A stretch of 64,000 nt of DNA from Luscinia megarhynchos (taxonomy: Eukaryota; Chordata; Aves; Passeriformes; Turdidae), in assembly GCA_034336665.1 (NCBI GenBank), contig JAPFBE010000033.1:2852001-2916000 (forward strand), read 5' to 3'. The position numbers were made by a program, and so were the translations under genes. This document shows positions 10,233 through 22,509 of the stretch, piece by piece (the first letter of the stretch is position 1; the number at the start of each line of letters is the position of its first letter). The notes under the pieces were generated by a model. The model saw nothing but the letters and a program-made list of their open reading frames with translations, ran no database searches and was not told where the DNA came from.

Positions 10233-11560
10233 TTAACATCTTTGAAAATCAAGCACCAAAGGATCCCAAATGCAATTATTAAAAGGAAAAAAACAACAAA
10301 AATATGACAAAATTGTTTTAACTATGGATGCCCACAACCCTGTGAGTCCCCATCCTTTGAACAGTTCTTTGAACCAATCCTCAGATTCTTGCTTCCCTTG
10401 CCTGATCAAGCTATTCATGCTTCAGAGGGCAGCGTGGATGTTAGGAGCTTTCGAGGTGAGGTTCATGCAGCAAAGTCCTTCAAATTCCTGGCAATTATGC
10501 CCATGCAGTAGCAGGAGGAAGTCTATGGCAGCACAATTTTGGAGTGTGGCCTGCCTGGTAATTTCCTCGTCTTCTAGGAGAGAGCTGATGGCCGTGAATA
10601 TTAAGTTTGCCTGTTTGACTACCCAGCACTCTGGATGGCCAAATTCACCTAGAGCCTTGGCTGCTGCGGCCCATGGAAGGAACAGGGACACAGCAACTCT
10701 TTTTGACTTGACTCAATGAAAAATTTCAGAATCACAGTTTGGGTCCAAATTTTCAGCACTTCTCTTTTGGATTTTGTTAGCTGATTCGTTTTTATGAGTC
10801 CATTCGCCAATTAAGGTTTGGTTGGGTGCCAACAGAGACAACACCCGAAGGTACATGGTCCTCCCAATAGCTGAGAAGGGATCCCTGCCCATGCCCGATC
10901 TCCACAAATCAAGAACAATCCCTTAGGGAGGTTTTTGGGACTTGAATGAGATGGGTTGTCTACTGCAACATGGTTTAGGGTATTACACCACCTTTTAGCA
11001 GTGAATTCCCCATGATATTGCAGTATGTTGTAGAACTCTTTGGTGCTAGAAGGTTTTGGGATGACAATAAAATGAATGCAGTATGGTGTGGGGGAGGAAC
11101 CCAATAGCTCTAATTCTTGCGCTTCCTGGGCTGCTTTGGGCAAGTTTGGCAGCCAATCCTCTATAGGGTTCTTAATAATTAAAGGTTGCTGCTGATTTTT
11201 GAGTGTTTGGATGCTGTGTAGCTCAAGAACTTGGTAGGACCTCTATGTGCTAAAGCTGTCTGGATATTCTTTAGTTTTCAATGGGATCCCTACCAGGCAG
11301 GTGGGCATAGGGTCTTTTGCTGCTGCAGTGGACAGGCATATATTTTCCTGTTGAAGCGTTTGTGCCAGAGTCATCCAGATGTTTTGACGTGGCTGAGGGA
11401 CGATCTACGCAGCTGCCAGACTGTTCAGTGTTAATAAGATGACAAGTTGGATGGGGCTCATCGCGAGCTTGAGTGGGAGGTAGGTTTTCTCTAAAAGGGA
11501 AAACCAAATATTTTTAACGCATGTTAAAATCTCTGTTTCTGCTGGAATGTAGCCACATTT
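10233..11560 (-). pseudogene. env: env remnant of provirus B
   Basis: Surface-subunit sequence is readable at 11143-10811 and less clearly upstream. A basic IQKRSA cleavage-like site lies near 10770. The transmembrane subunit at 10691-10422 keeps LQNCAAID followed by a CC pair, equivalent to the LQNR motif in provirus A. The frame shifts to 10418-10233, which carries a tryptophan-rich segment and a hydrophobic membrane span. Frameshifts and stops break it. Confidence 0.7.
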
Positions 11561-11679
11561 AGGAAGATTTTTTTTTCTCCTCTTTCTGGCGGCGTCTCCT
11601 TTTGAAGCAATGTCTACTTGCTTCTCATCCCCTTCTGCTGGAGCTGGATTTTAGGGAACAAAAGGTTTGACCCACTTCT

Positions 11680-12450
11680 GGGGAATCTGCCGAGGGCCTG
11701 AAGGGGTGGATACGCATGCATAGCCACGGCCGCAGGTAACACGTTCTTAGGGACCTTCGGTTTCCCATGTTCCTGGGTCCCTAATCAAGACTGGTGGAAG
11801 TTGGGACAAGTTGAACTGATTACCACTGTTAAAGTTACATACCACAGGTAAACTCATATTTTCAAATGAACAATTCAGAAAATTGATAGCAAACATAGTT
11901 TGCAGATCTTCTGCTGTGGAGGCATCCACACAGTTGAACTGCTCTGTCTAGCCAGGACCTGTTTGAGCGTCTGGTGGGCACGCTCAATCACAGCTTGGCC
12001 TGTGGGGGAGTGGGGGATGCCTGTTTTATGTTCCACTCCCCACTGCTGGAGAAACCACAGGAACTCCTTGGATGCATATGCCTGGGCCATTAACAATTTT
12101 GATTTCCCTAGGGATCCCCAGCACGGAAAAGGCTTGCACTAGGTGTTGTTTGGCATGCACAGCCCCTTCTCCTGCATGGGCAGAGGCATAAACTGCACCT
12201 GAATATGTGTCAATGCTTACATGAACATATTTGAGGCGACCAAAACTGGGAATGCATGTGATGTCTGTCTATCACATTTCACAGCTGCCAAGGCCTCGAG
12301 GATTAGCCCCCGTACCCAGTGTTGGCATGGCCTGGAGCTGGCAGCTGGGACAGGTGGCCACAATGGCTCGAGCCTGACTCCGTGTTAGCTGGAACTGACG
12401 GATCATACCTGACATATTCTGGTAGTATTGCTGGTGGCTCAGCTTTACCT
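11680..12450 (-). pseudogene. pol: Integrase region of provirus B pol
   Basis: The catalytic Glu motif is visible (VIERAHQTLK, near 11985). It follows a GIPHSPTGQA segment nearly identical to that in provirus A. A tail with the WVKPF-like C-terminal motif lies near 11670. The core before the Glu motif is disrupted by stops and a small deletion around 12070-12270. Confidence 0.7.
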
Positions 12451-13135
12451 ATTGGAAGATGTCAGGGAGGCGTGCTTTCTCAGCTGAAGCTGCAAGGGAG
12501 TCTGCCTTAAGATTCCCTTCTGCAATTTTGCCTGGCAAATCAGTGTGTGACCGGACATGTATCACATAGAAAAGATGATCTCTATGTGAAACTAAATAAA
12601 TTAGTTTTGAAAGTAACCTGAAGAGATGCTCGTTCTCGATGTCTTTGAGAACTGCCTGCTCCACTCTGAACACTACCCCATCTACATAAGCTGAATCAGT
12701 TACCGAATTAATTGGCTCTGAGAACTTCTCAAAGGCTCTCACAACTGCAGCCAGTTCAGCTACCTGGGGCGACCCCTGCAGAAACTCAACATCAGCTTCC
12801 CAATGCTGAGTCTGGGGATTTCTCCAAGTCATCACCCACTTGTGGGACGCTCCAAACGCATCTGTGAACACTGTGAGAGCTTTGAGTGGTGTCTGGCTCC
12901 TCTTCTCACGCGGAATGAGGTGGAATTCCTCATTAAACAACTTGTGAGCCAGGGTGTGGACTGATATTTGTCCACTGTAGCTGTCCAGAGATAATTGGAG
13001 GCTGGTGTTGCTTTGGAGCAAGTGCTCAAACATCTCTTTGGTCAGCCTTTCAGGAGAGTTCCTTCCCTCCTCAGAAAGTTTGACCTGGAGGTGAATGCAT
13101 GCAAAGTCACAACCAGCCAGCTCACGCAGTCTCAT
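12449..13135 (-). pseudogene. pol: RNase H region of provirus B pol
   Basis: The acidic positions are visible as FTDAFG, VAELAA, VTDSAY and LKADSL. The frame is open for 228 codons and also covers the end of the reverse transcriptase connection. The Gly after the first Asp is changed to Ala relative to the usual FTDGSG. The domain lies between reverse transcriptase and integrase. Confidence 0.8.
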
Positions 13136-13439
13136 TCTTGCCTTCCAAATCAGCTAAGCTATTAGTTCTTGTGGCTTGGTGATGGTCTTGGATCTTTGAT
13201 GAGAGAGGAAGACCCACTCTATGATTAAGAGTGAATCTCTCTGCCCCTCGATCCACTGGAATATCAAACTGTGCAAGTGTGGCAGCTTTCCCAGGACAAT
13301 GAATTTGAAAGGCAGCTCAGGCTGGTAACCCTGAGTCTACCTTTCAGCCAAAGCCTTCTGTACCTTTTCAATTACAGCTTTTTCCTCTGGGGTCAGTTCC
13401 CTGGGAGAAACCAACTCTCTCTCCCCCTTCAATAAACTG

Positions 13440-14400
13440 AAGAGGGGGTCTACGTCTTCAATGGTGAAGCCTAGCTAGGGCCTTACCCAGTTCAAAGACC
13501 CGCACAAGGAATGGAGAGCTGCTAGGATATTGGGATTGCAATTGATTTCCAATTTCTGCAGGACTATGGTCCGTGCAGTGATTTTCAAGCAGAGGTACTT
13601 CCAAGGTGGTATCCTTTGGACTTTGTCTTCCTGCAATTGAAATCCAGCAGAGGTTAAAAGTTTAACCATTAGGTCAAGTGTGTGTTGGAGTATAGAGTCA
13701 TCGGGGGCACAAACAAGCACATCATCCATGTAGTCTAAGATGATGGCATCCCTTCTTTGTGCACGCACAGGGGGCAGCAATGAGGCCACATACCACTGAC
13801 AGATGGAAGGACTTCACTTCATTCCCTGCGGGAGTACTTTCCAGTGGTAGCGCTTCATTGGGGCTTCTCGATTTATCGAAGGAACTCAAAAGGCAAACCG
13901 TGCGGCATCCTCAGTGTGTAGGGGAATTTGGAAAAAAACAATCTTTGATGTCTAGGACAGCCAACTGCCAATTTCAGGAAAGCATCATGGGGGAGGGCAT
14001 GCCACGTTGGGGGGACCCCGTTTCTTCAATTACTTAGTTTATTTCTCGGAGGTCGTGTAGCAGCCTCCACTTTTCCTTCCCTGGTTTCTTTATTACAATG
14101 ACCAGGGAATTCCAATGGTTTGTGGTCTCCTCTATGTTGTTTTTTGCCAATTGCTCCTCCACAAGCTCCTCAAGCGTCTTGAGCTTCTCTTTACTAAATG
14201 GCCACTGTGCTACCCATTTAGAGGTGTCCTCCAGCCACGTTAACTTGTGGGTAGGGTGTTCCAGAGTGGCTGCCTCTAAAAATCCTGGGGAGTTTTAGGG
14301 AAAATCCTTCTGACTCCCCACTGGGACATGGTGTCTCTCTCCCATAGGGGGCACTTATAGTCTGTAACAAAAGGACAGACACTAGCCAATTTTCCATCTG
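13440..14400 (-). pseudogene. pol: Reverse transcriptase region of provirus B pol
   Basis: The fingers motif WRLLHDLR lies near 14060 and motif A (VLDIKDCFF) near 13950. The frame at 13789-13475 contains the DYMDD box with its two catalytic Asp residues near 13730. Several stops and shifts separate these blocks. The sequence is a clear relative of the provirus A enzyme. Confidence 0.8.
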
Positions 14401-14437
14401 GCCCCTCAATTTGCACGATGCTTTTTGATGTCTTTGC

Positions 14438-15118
14438 CTATTTGATCCCTCCTACACCTTGGATTTTGCCAGCCACGGGTTGCAATTCCCAATGTGACGG
14501 CCACATCCTCTTGGGTATGATCGTCACATCTGCCCCTGTATCAAGCACCCCTTCCACATGGAGATGGTCATATCCATGGGTAAGTTTGCATGCAAGATAG
14601 GGTTTTTCCTCACCCACCGTTTCTGCCCAGTAGACTTCAGGTGATTTTCCATCTACTCTGACCTCCGCTGAAATGGGAATGGCCTGGGTGAAGATTTGTC
14701 CCTTGCCCAGGTAGAATGGTGGTTGAGGCCAGTGCGTCAAGAGAATGAGGCAGGTTTTTTTTCCCTTGATGGCCATGGGAGCCACCTCAATCTCTAAGGG
14801 TGTGGTTGCTGTGTCCCCAGTAACAAAATACTCACTGTCCAGTTCCATGTGGTATATTGTCAAGTCCAGTAAGTTGCTTGACAGGTCCACTGTAATGACT
14901 GTGCAATCAGTAGACCTGAAATGAAAGCCTTTGGTAGTCACGAGTCTAAAATGGCCACAAGGCTGCCAAACTTTGTCAACTGAATATTTAACATTTTTTT
15001 CCTGTATCTCCACACCCTGTATCCCTTCCTCCCCCTTTTTCATTAAGAGAGAGACTTTAGCCGGTGTGGAGCCTGCTGTATTTATATTTTTGCCCGTGAT
15101 TGTGTTAATGGCGGGCAC
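14438..15118 (-). pseudogene. pro: Protease region of provirus B
   Basis: The catalytic motif VLDTGADVTIIP lies near 14545. A 190-codon upstream extension of unclear origin holds the position where a dUTPase is expected, but I do not see dUTPase motifs in it. The 227-codon frame is open. The C-terminal GRDLL-like motif is beyond the stop, so the protease is truncated in this frame. Confidence 0.75.
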
Positions 15119-15129
15119 GTGCTCTAGAC

Positions 15130-15950
15130 TCAGTTTTTTTGCTTATTGGTCTTCTGTTTCTGGCTTTGTGGACAGCCTCTGGCGAAGTGTCCTGGCTTTT
15201 TGCACTGGAAACAGATGACCTGTTGGAGCTGCTGTGGTAACATTGGTTGCCTCCTTGCTCCTGGTGTTACAGCTGCAGTAGTCTTTGTGTGTACCTGTCC
15301 TGGATTTCCCTCCTGTGCCCCGAACAGTTCTGCTTTTTTGGCGCAGGCTTCTATCATCTGTGTGAGACTAGGTGGTGGTTCGAGGGGAAGGCTAAGAATA
15401 ACCGACAGGTTTCATTAGCATTCCTCTGAGCCATCTTATTAATCAATTCTGCCGGTACTGCTGGTTCATGCACTTGCCTCTCCACCTGTGTCCGGAGGTG
15501 ATCCACAAACTGCAAAAAATTCTCTGAGGCAAACTGTTTTATGTTAACATAACTGCCCATGACTTCAACCTTTGGTAATTGGTTAAAAGCCTTTTCTGCA
15601 ACATTGGAAATTTTATCCAAAACAAACTTGGATAACACTCGAGTTTGTTTTTCAGGGCAGTTCCAATTCCCATCACCACACAAATGTTTATAAGTAATGT
15701 CATTCCCATCACTATCTTGTGCATCATCAGAGCTTTGCTGGAGCTAATGTAAAAGCACCCTTAGAGACCTTGTCCACATGTTCTGCCATAAATCATATTC
15801 GGAGGGGGTCAACAGACATCAGAAAAGCTATTTTTTATCATTTGGCACCATCTCATTTGAAGTAAAAGTGGCTCTCATCATGCCTTTAAAAATTTCACTG
15901 CTTCTACCAAATTCTCTTTGTACTTTACCAATTTCCCTTTTATCTTGATA
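15130..15950 (-). pseudogene. gag: Capsid C-terminus and nucleocapsid of provirus B gag
   Basis: A CCHC zinc knuckle (CFQCKKPGHFARGC) lies near 15200. Upstream, the frame at 15683-15354 includes a major-homology-like stretch (QFASENFLQFVDHL) near 15530. Capsid N-terminal sequence with PLSYQDKREIG is readable at about 15960-15840. Stops and shifts at about 15845, 15730 and 15370 break the gene. Confidence 0.75.
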
Positions 15951-15959
15951 GGACAAAGG

Positions 15960-17049
15960 CTAATAACTTGTCTTGCCATTTCTCCTACCAAGATAAATTA
16001 CAGGAGCAGCTAAGGGAATATTTTCCTCTTCATGGTTCTGACTCCCAGGAAATTTCCCCTGTGTTCCATTTCCCTGGGAGCCAGAAGGCATTCCACCCCC
16101 CATCCCCTGGGGTCGGCGAAAGGGGCTCACCTCCCTCCCCCCTTTGGGGCACTGGTAGAGGCTGCTTACCCCGCCCCTACGAGCACCAGAGACTGCAGGG
16201 TGCCACCCTCCTCCCCGCTCCCGCAGCAGCTCAGAGGGCGGGCCCCTCTTCCCCTGCCCCCATTCCCATGGCAACCCTGGGGGCAGGCCTGTGAAACCGG
16301 AGCAGGGGAGGGGTTACAGGGTGATGTCATGTGGGGCGGGCACTTGGAAGAGGGAGGGGACGGAGCGGCCAACAACAGGAATGGGTTGTGAGAGGGGAAG
16401 AGGTTGAGGGAGGGGATGGGAGGGTAAAAGGGATTATGGGATGAAGAAGCCAACACGTGTCCGCCGCCATATTGAACTCCTCCCACCATGTGGTCTGCCA
16501 TGCGGCCGGTGCTCTGAGGGGAAGGAAAGTCACTTTTAAAGGTGTCAGAACAGTGTTCTTGAGGGAAAACAGGGAAGATTCTCTGACAACCTGCTGAAAA
16601 TTGTCATTGCCAGAGTACTGGGGAGGACTCAGGGGCCCAGAACATATTCCAGCACTTTGGGTGCTCTGTGTCTCTTAAGATGGCCTGTGTGTCCCCTCCA
16701 GTTCAGGGGTAGAGCGATTTGGAGGAAGGAGAGGGGAACTCGGGGGACTTTGCTGTGGCTGTCTGTTGTTCTCTGTCTGAAGCAATTGTTTGCGAATTTG
16801 TAAAAAGATCAGGACAAACAGAGGGACTGTTTCATCCCCATTTTCCACTTTTAATGGTTATAATTCTCCTATTTTATCCCAAAATAAAACTGCATTTATA
16901 TTTTGCAAATCAAAATCTGGAATTTCAAAAGAGATCCAGCAGGCAAATTGTTCTAATCGTTTCTTAAAGACAAGAACATCTCCAGCACTTAAAATTTCCC
17001 TAAGCTGGGAAAATATACTCTTTTGCTGAGCAGAAAGCTGTGTGCCCAT
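15960..17049 (-). pseudogene. gag: Matrix and linker of provirus B gag
   Basis: Gag begins at 17049 with MGTQLSAQQ, a Met-Gly start suited to N-myristoylation and like betaretroviral matrix proteins. The matrix frame stops at 16858 after 63 codons. The sequence from about 16500 to 15960 is GC-rich and encodes a Gly/Pro-rich linker leading to capsid. The start is well supported, and the middle is poorly conserved. Confidence 0.7.
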
Positions 17050-17604
17050 TTTGATGCTTTAAAAGTAATCTGCACAGTTTATCTACCTTTCACACAATAA
17101 CAACACAAACAAAAGCATTTTTTTCTGACCTGACTCCAAAAACCAGGGGAACGGGGGTGGGGAGCAGCATGGCCGGGGTTGTGTAACCCCGGACCACGTG
17201 TGCTGCATCCCGGCGGCCACACTGGCCCTGGGGTAGCCCTGCGGCCTTCCCGCCGCTTCTGGGGGCCCCCACCCCGTGCCGTGCGAGCGGTGGGAACGCA
17301 AGCCGCGCTGGTCCGAGTGGGACAGATTTTGAAATTGCCGTCTCGTGCCCGAACCGCCACCACTGCCGCCGCACCGCAGGGTCCAAATGCCCCCCCCCCA
17401 CACCCCGCTGCCACGCGGCCACTGGTCTGACTGGGGAACCCGCCTCCCTGCAGCTAGGTTCTAATTTCAGGGTCCCTGCCACACACGAGGGACTCTTACC
17501 TGTTCCACCTACCTCGGCTGTCTGTGTAACTGCATGAAAAGTCCTCGTTCCCGAGCCGACTCGCTCTGGCGCTGCAGTGAGCTCCCGGCTCTTTCCTCAG
17601 GAAA
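17050..17604 (-). other. 5' leader and U5-like sequence of provirus B
   Basis: This is GC-rich noncoding sequence between the 5' LTR homology and the gag start. A TGG-starting segment near 17478 could be the primer-binding site, which would place U5 at about 17480-17604, but I cannot match it to a tRNA. Open frames here on both strands are composition artefacts of GC-rich DNA. Confidence 0.4.
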
Positions 17605-17906
17605 AGGCCTCTGAGCCCCCTGCCTGGGTCTGGAGGTTTCCAGGGAAGCCAGGGGAATATCCTGGATTCCCACAGGTTCCAAGCTTTATTCTCAAAAGGC
17701 TTCTAAGGAAAAAAGAGGAAGCTGCACTGGCTGCCAGGGCTTTTCAAACCCTCAGCCAAGGGCAGAGGGAATCCAGACCTCAGCCAATCAGTGCAGGGCC
17801 GAGGGAAAGGGGAGGGGAAAGGACCAAACTACGAGACAGGCTACAGGGGGTTTCAGGGAAAAACCATTCTTCAGTGCTACATAAACCACATAAGTGAAAT
17901 ATAACA
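17605..17906 (-). mobile_element. 5' LTR of provirus B
   Basis: On the minus strand it begins TGTTATATTTCAC at 17906 and holds an AATAAA signal near 17690. It is the gap-free partner of 9771-10072. Differences between the two copies number about six over the body plus three at the U3 start, so they diverged by about 2-3 percent since insertion. Confidence 0.8.
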
Positions 17907-18697
17907 TTTCTGGCCACATCCTGTGTTGCAACCCAAGAAAAGTTGGCATGTCAGAACAAGACTCCAGCACAAACGTGATACTTGACTTTTTTTTCTTTTA
18001 ACTTTAATGGATAAACCATAATAAATTCTATGAAAATCTGTTCAGACACAAAATCTGGTCTAATTTTTCCATAAAAGATGAGAGAGTGAAAGACGGCCAG
18101 TAATGTACCTGTTGTAGTCATTTGTGGTCATATAAAGAAGCTTGCTCAAATATTACCAGAAATATTCCTTTGGGATATTGGAGAAGTTTGCCTCTTTGTC
18201 TCAAAGAGCAATGGTCCCTTATTGGTGCTGCCAGGCAGTTTAGGTGCTCTGCAGATTACTTATGGCCAAGAGAAACAACAGAAAAAAAGTGTTTAAAACC
18301 TATGCCTATTGGATTTAGAGGGAGATGAAAGCAAGTCCATAGCAGTGTGCTGTAGGAGTTCAGCCAGTAAATCCAGTAGGATCAGCTTGCCCTTGACAAT
18401 AAGGAATTTAACAGAAGGGTTCTTCTAAGAGCTGAAAATAGTGAGCAGTGCTGTCACAACCACTCCTTTTACCAACTGAATTTACAGCCACGTGTCTGAT
18501 GGTAAATACCAGGCAGTGTTGTGATCTGCATGATAAGCTGTGACAGGTCTCTCCGCTAACCTTGCTTGCATCTATTTTCAAAGACTGCTTTTAAAACTAA
18601 ATATTTAAGTGGGTTGCTGCTTATCTCACAGACACTGGAGCTTTCAAAGACAAAAGGTTTTGTCTTTGAATTTAATGGGTTTAGGAGTTCATGACAA
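17907..18697. other. Intergenic stretch with no recognised feature
   Basis: This is AT-moderate sequence between provirus B and a solo LTR. I see no conserved coding frame, RNA gene or repeat signature. Confidence 0.5.
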
Positions 18698-18702
18698 GTC
18701 TC

Positions 18703-19345
18703 TGTCCTGGTTTAGGACAAATTAGAGGAAAACCTCTGGAAGGAGGCCCCCAAAGAAAATAAACCCCTACGACTCCTCCCCCCCACCACCGGGTTCGGGA
18801 AGAATTTCCTCAGAGGAAAAGTGGAAAAAACCTGTTTATTTAGCAAACACAAACAAAAACCACTCCCCAACACAAGAAAAAAAACCAGCCACAGATGACA
18901 AAAGAAACTTTCACCAGTCTGAGAGGATGAACAAACTCAGAAAGTTTCCGGCGTCGGGGAGGGCTGAATGCTTATCACAAAAATGCAGACTGCGGGTGCT
19001 CCTCGATGTTCCCAGGTCCGGGTCCAGAACAGGTTCGGATGGTATTCAGGAAAAGGGGAGAAGGAAAGAAAAGAAAACAGTCCAGAGAAAGAAATTGGAC
19101 TGCCTAGCAAATTTAACTAAGAAAAAAAGCAAAAGCAAAAGCTAAGCAAAGCCAGCGAGCCAAGCTAGCAAGCCAAGCAAAAAGATAACCCAAGCTAAGC
19201 GCAGACAATGGGGGAGGGGGTCCGGCTAACTAGACAAAACAAACCTTCACTTTCAGAGTCAATTCTGAAAGCACCAAACATAATTCCAGGCCTGAACAGA
19301 ACACATGATTGGGTATACAAAGCACCGTAACATCACCCCAGGACA
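18703..19345 (-). mobile_element. Solo LTR, family I, copy 1
   Basis: This 643-bp LTR has perfect inverted ends (TGTCCTGG and CCAGGACA) and a perfect 5-bp target duplication GTCTC at 18698-18702 and 19346-19350. On the minus strand it holds an AAATAAACAGG poly(A) signal, so its transcription sense is minus. It shares sequence with 24459-25107 and 42249-42864. A 5-bp duplication suits ERVL or some ERV1 elements. Confidence 0.85.
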
Positions 19346-19350
19346 GTCTC

Positions 19351-21009
19351 TAAAGTACCTAGGTAAAGCAGTATTTAGTGTAATACTGCCTATCACTTAA
19401 GTGGACTGCATGTTTTAGACGTTTCAGTCCTAGGTGACTTGTCCTGGCTTTATAATCATTGTGGCACAGATGGGCTCCCAAGAAAATGCTCTTGGGAAAC
19501 AAGCAGGGAGTGTCCTATGCCCAGAAGAAGGATAGAGAGGACAGAGGTGAAAATCTTGCTTCAGGGAATTTTAAGCCTCTCATGTAGCTGGACAATCAGA
19601 AAGGTAATTTTACTGTGCATAAAAACTGAGGAAAACTGTGTATCAGTAGTGTGGAACCAGAACTCAATCCCTCTGCCCAGAAATTTGTTTCTATAAATGG
19701 AACAAATTTGTCAGGAGACAACAAGAAGGATCTGCTCCTCAGTGGTCGCTACCCAAGCAGTTAAGTCAGCTGGGACCAGGCATCTTGGGATCAAATGCGT
19801 GTTCCATTTGGAGCATGGGAGTGGCTTCAAGCAACTCACTAGATGTGGCTCATCTGCACATATACACACCAGGAGAAATTTAGATCCTCCCTGGATTAAG
19901 TGGCAGTTAAGTAGCTGAAGAACATAAAAGAAGCCAAAATGTAAGTTGAATGTGTAAGTAGGAATGCAGACACCCATGTATGATGGAAGATCTGAACCTA
20001 AACACTTAAACTTCCTGTGTATTAAATATCCTCAGCAGAAATGCATTGCAAACTCTACAGCTACACTTGGATATACTCATAAACTATGAATGTTTTCTAT
20101 GCTGGCAAAAAAGCGTGTAACCAAGAACTTGGTGAGACAAGTGAAATTTGTCTTTTATTACCTCCAGTTTGTACTTCTGTTTTAAAATCCCAGAGAACTC
20201 CTTGTTGTAAAACTATACAGGAAGCCAGACTTAAACGAATCATAATCTGGAATCTTAGTCACAGTGCACTGTAGATAAGTGGTGCTATTGGAAGGAATAG
20301 CACATTGAAGAATAATTTCCAGGTTATTATAGAACTTTCTTGCTCAGTTTTTCCATGCAAATGCTGTATCTGTAACGTCATCATCTTCACATGAGGGCTT
20401 ATAGGAAAAACACCATGATAAGTGTTGGATAGAGTCCCAGTTACACGAATATGTGATAAAGTTCTATGAAGTGTGATCACAAGATTTTCCCCTAATTATC
20501 TTATAGGCAGCAGATTTATCTCACTTACTCAAGCAGAATTTGCAAGACAAAAATAGTTGGTGCCATCACTTGTCTTGGAGGTTTATCATGTTCGAGAAGA
20601 CAGAAAAAAAGGTAATTTTGATCTGAGGAGAAGCTGGAGAAAATTAGTGCTTTCTCAGAGAAAATGGCTCAACCTTTTAAGATTTGTGGACTAGCAAGTC
20701 CATATAAAAATTTGATTATCTTAGAAACTATTTCTACCAAAAAAACTTGTGATTTCATCCTCCCCATCCCTTGCTTCCTATTAAAAGTTTATTTGCCAGT
20801 GCATTAGAGATCTTTTCAAATGTATTTGTTCTCATTATCTAGTGAATATGTCTGGTTGTTAAACTCCTGCTGAAGACCCTGCCTTCTGCACTCCTTGCTC
20901 CTATATCTCACCACTGGACACATTTCCTATTCCTCCAGAAACAGATTTTCTGTAGGACCTTTCCAACTGCTTGCTCTAACCTGTCTTTTAGGAGGTATCT
21001 GACTTTCGC
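19351..21009. other. Intergenic stretch with no recognised feature
   Basis: This is 1.66 kb of ordinary AT-rich DNA. Short open frames occur on both strands, but none shows a known motif or codon pattern. No repeat signature was recognised. Confidence 0.5.
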
Positions 21010-21544
21010 TGTGAGGCTAGGAAGCGGCAAAAGAATACAGCGACATGACTTCTCTTTCAAGCAGCAAGAAGAAGCAATTTATTGAAAAGCTGTGGCATAC
21101 ATATAAGGGAGATAGTGAAAAACAAAGTAGAAAAGGCTCATTGGTCAAAGAAGGCAACACCTCTTTCAAAACATGCTCTCTGCAAAATAGCACGAGACAC
21201 TCACACGACTCGGTGACCAACACCAGGTGTCTATCTGTGTTGTCTATCTACCTTTCCTTGTTTTGTCTCTGAGAAAGATTTCCAGCCTGGGAAAGATTTA
21301 GGCTGGAACTGAGAAAAGTCAACAACCTGGGAAAAAACCCGATTAGGTTCCCCATGAGCCTTCAGCAGTGTCCACATGTGGCAACTTTGATGTTAACTCT
21401 TTCAAACTGATACATTTCACACAATAATTTAACTCCCTTTGTTTTTGCAAAGTTACCTTTCCTACCGTAACTGGACTAAGATAAACTATCAGGAGTTGGA
21501 TTACACTGGCCTTGGAAGATACACAAGAATGTAGTGATGCCACA
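21010..21544 (-). mobile_element. Probable solo LTR
   Basis: The segment runs TGTGAGGC to TGCCACA with TG...CA ends. On the minus strand it has an AATAAA signal (CAATAAATTGC) near 21083 and a TATA-like ATATATGTATG upstream. The flanking bases TTCGC and CGTTG do not match, so the ends are approximate. Confidence 0.45.
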
Positions 21545-22339
21545 CGTTGTTTTTTCTCCGATCTTATATATATCTTGCCATATCCACTTCGATGGGGAGA
21601 GAATAGTTTAATCTACCTTTCTGCTTACTGAAGCAGGTTTGCTGATGTAAGGAAAATTAATCCACAAACACCAGAGGTTTATGTCCAAAAAGGAGACAGA
21701 GAAGTCCTTTTTGCTTTATTCGAATAAAGGGAGAGGCCATGGGGCATTCCACTGGGATCTCTCTAAATTTTGGAGGACGCAGTCTCCGTTTTATCCTAAT
21801 TTCCCGGCTGCTTTTCCCTCTCTCTTTCCCCATTGGCTGAGGTACTTGAGAGGCACAGACTTCTCGGAACGCCTGACACCTGAGATTCCCCTCTAATGTA
21901 TAACCCTCTCTTTTAATTTTTAATTCTTATAGAATTCATAGTTTCCTCCCCCCCCCCCCCCCCCCGTTGCTTCTTTAATCTTCCGATATCCAATTTCATT
22001 TACCAGAAAACCTACAGTTTGTTTGTAAAGGCAAATCTCTTTTCCCATTCATCAATCAGTGATATCCATCCCATTGTTTCTTTTATCTCTTGGTGCTAAC
22101 TCTATCTACCAACAGATCTACAGTTTGTTTGTAAAGACAAATGCGACATTCCTCTCACTGATGAAAGGAAAAACAATGTCTTGATAGTCCTGCCTTATGT
22201 TCCAAAACCACCTCTCTAGCTGCTCAGTGTCAGCACTGCCAAGGGTTTTAGACAGCATCTGTTCAAACCTTGCAAACACACATCATGAACAGAAACATGA
22301 AACACCTGAAAGTTTTTTCAGTACCAGAAATACTGAACA
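21545..22339 (-). mobile_element. LTR-like fragment with poly(C) run and a spaced repeat
   Basis: On the minus strand a GAATAAAGC signal near 21725 followed by a CT-rich region resembles an LTR R/U5. An 18-base C run lies at 21948-21965. A segment starting CTACAGTTTGTTTGTAAA occurs near 22012 and again near 22122, which may be duplicated enhancer sequence. No clear ends were found. Confidence 0.35.
21948..21965. repeat. Poly(C) run of 18
   Basis: Eighteen uninterrupted C bases lie at this position, which makes it a likely spot of length error or instability. Confidence 0.95.
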
Positions 22340-22509
22340 GTACATAAAGGGGGCTACAGGAGAGCTGGAGAGGGGCTTTGTGCAAGGGCATGTAGTGATA
22401 GGACAAGGAATAATAGCTTTAAACTGAAAAGCAGTTGGGTTACGTTAGATATTAGGAAGAAATTGTTTACAGTGAAAGTGTGAGGCACTGTAACAGGTTT
22501 CCCAGAGAA
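22340..22509 (+). mobile_element. CR1 LINE fragment
   Basis: This is a short piece of CR1 3' coding and UTR sequence in plus orientation, including the GGCTTTGTGCAAGGGCA and TTAGGAAGAAATTGTTTACA segments common to CR1. It is joined directly to an LTR fragment at about 22510. Confidence 0.7.

Larger units (their letters stand above)
9771..17906 (-). mobile_element. Provirus B: betaretrovirus-like ERV with paired LTRs
   Basis: An 8.1-kb minus-strand provirus has LTRs at both ends that align without gaps over about 302 bp. Internal order is matrix, capsid, nucleocapsid, protease, reverse transcriptase, RNase H, integrase and env. It belongs to the same broad group as provirus A and stands head to tail with it. 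All genes carry stops or shifts. U5 is missing from the 3' LTR, where provirus A begins. Confidence 0.85.
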
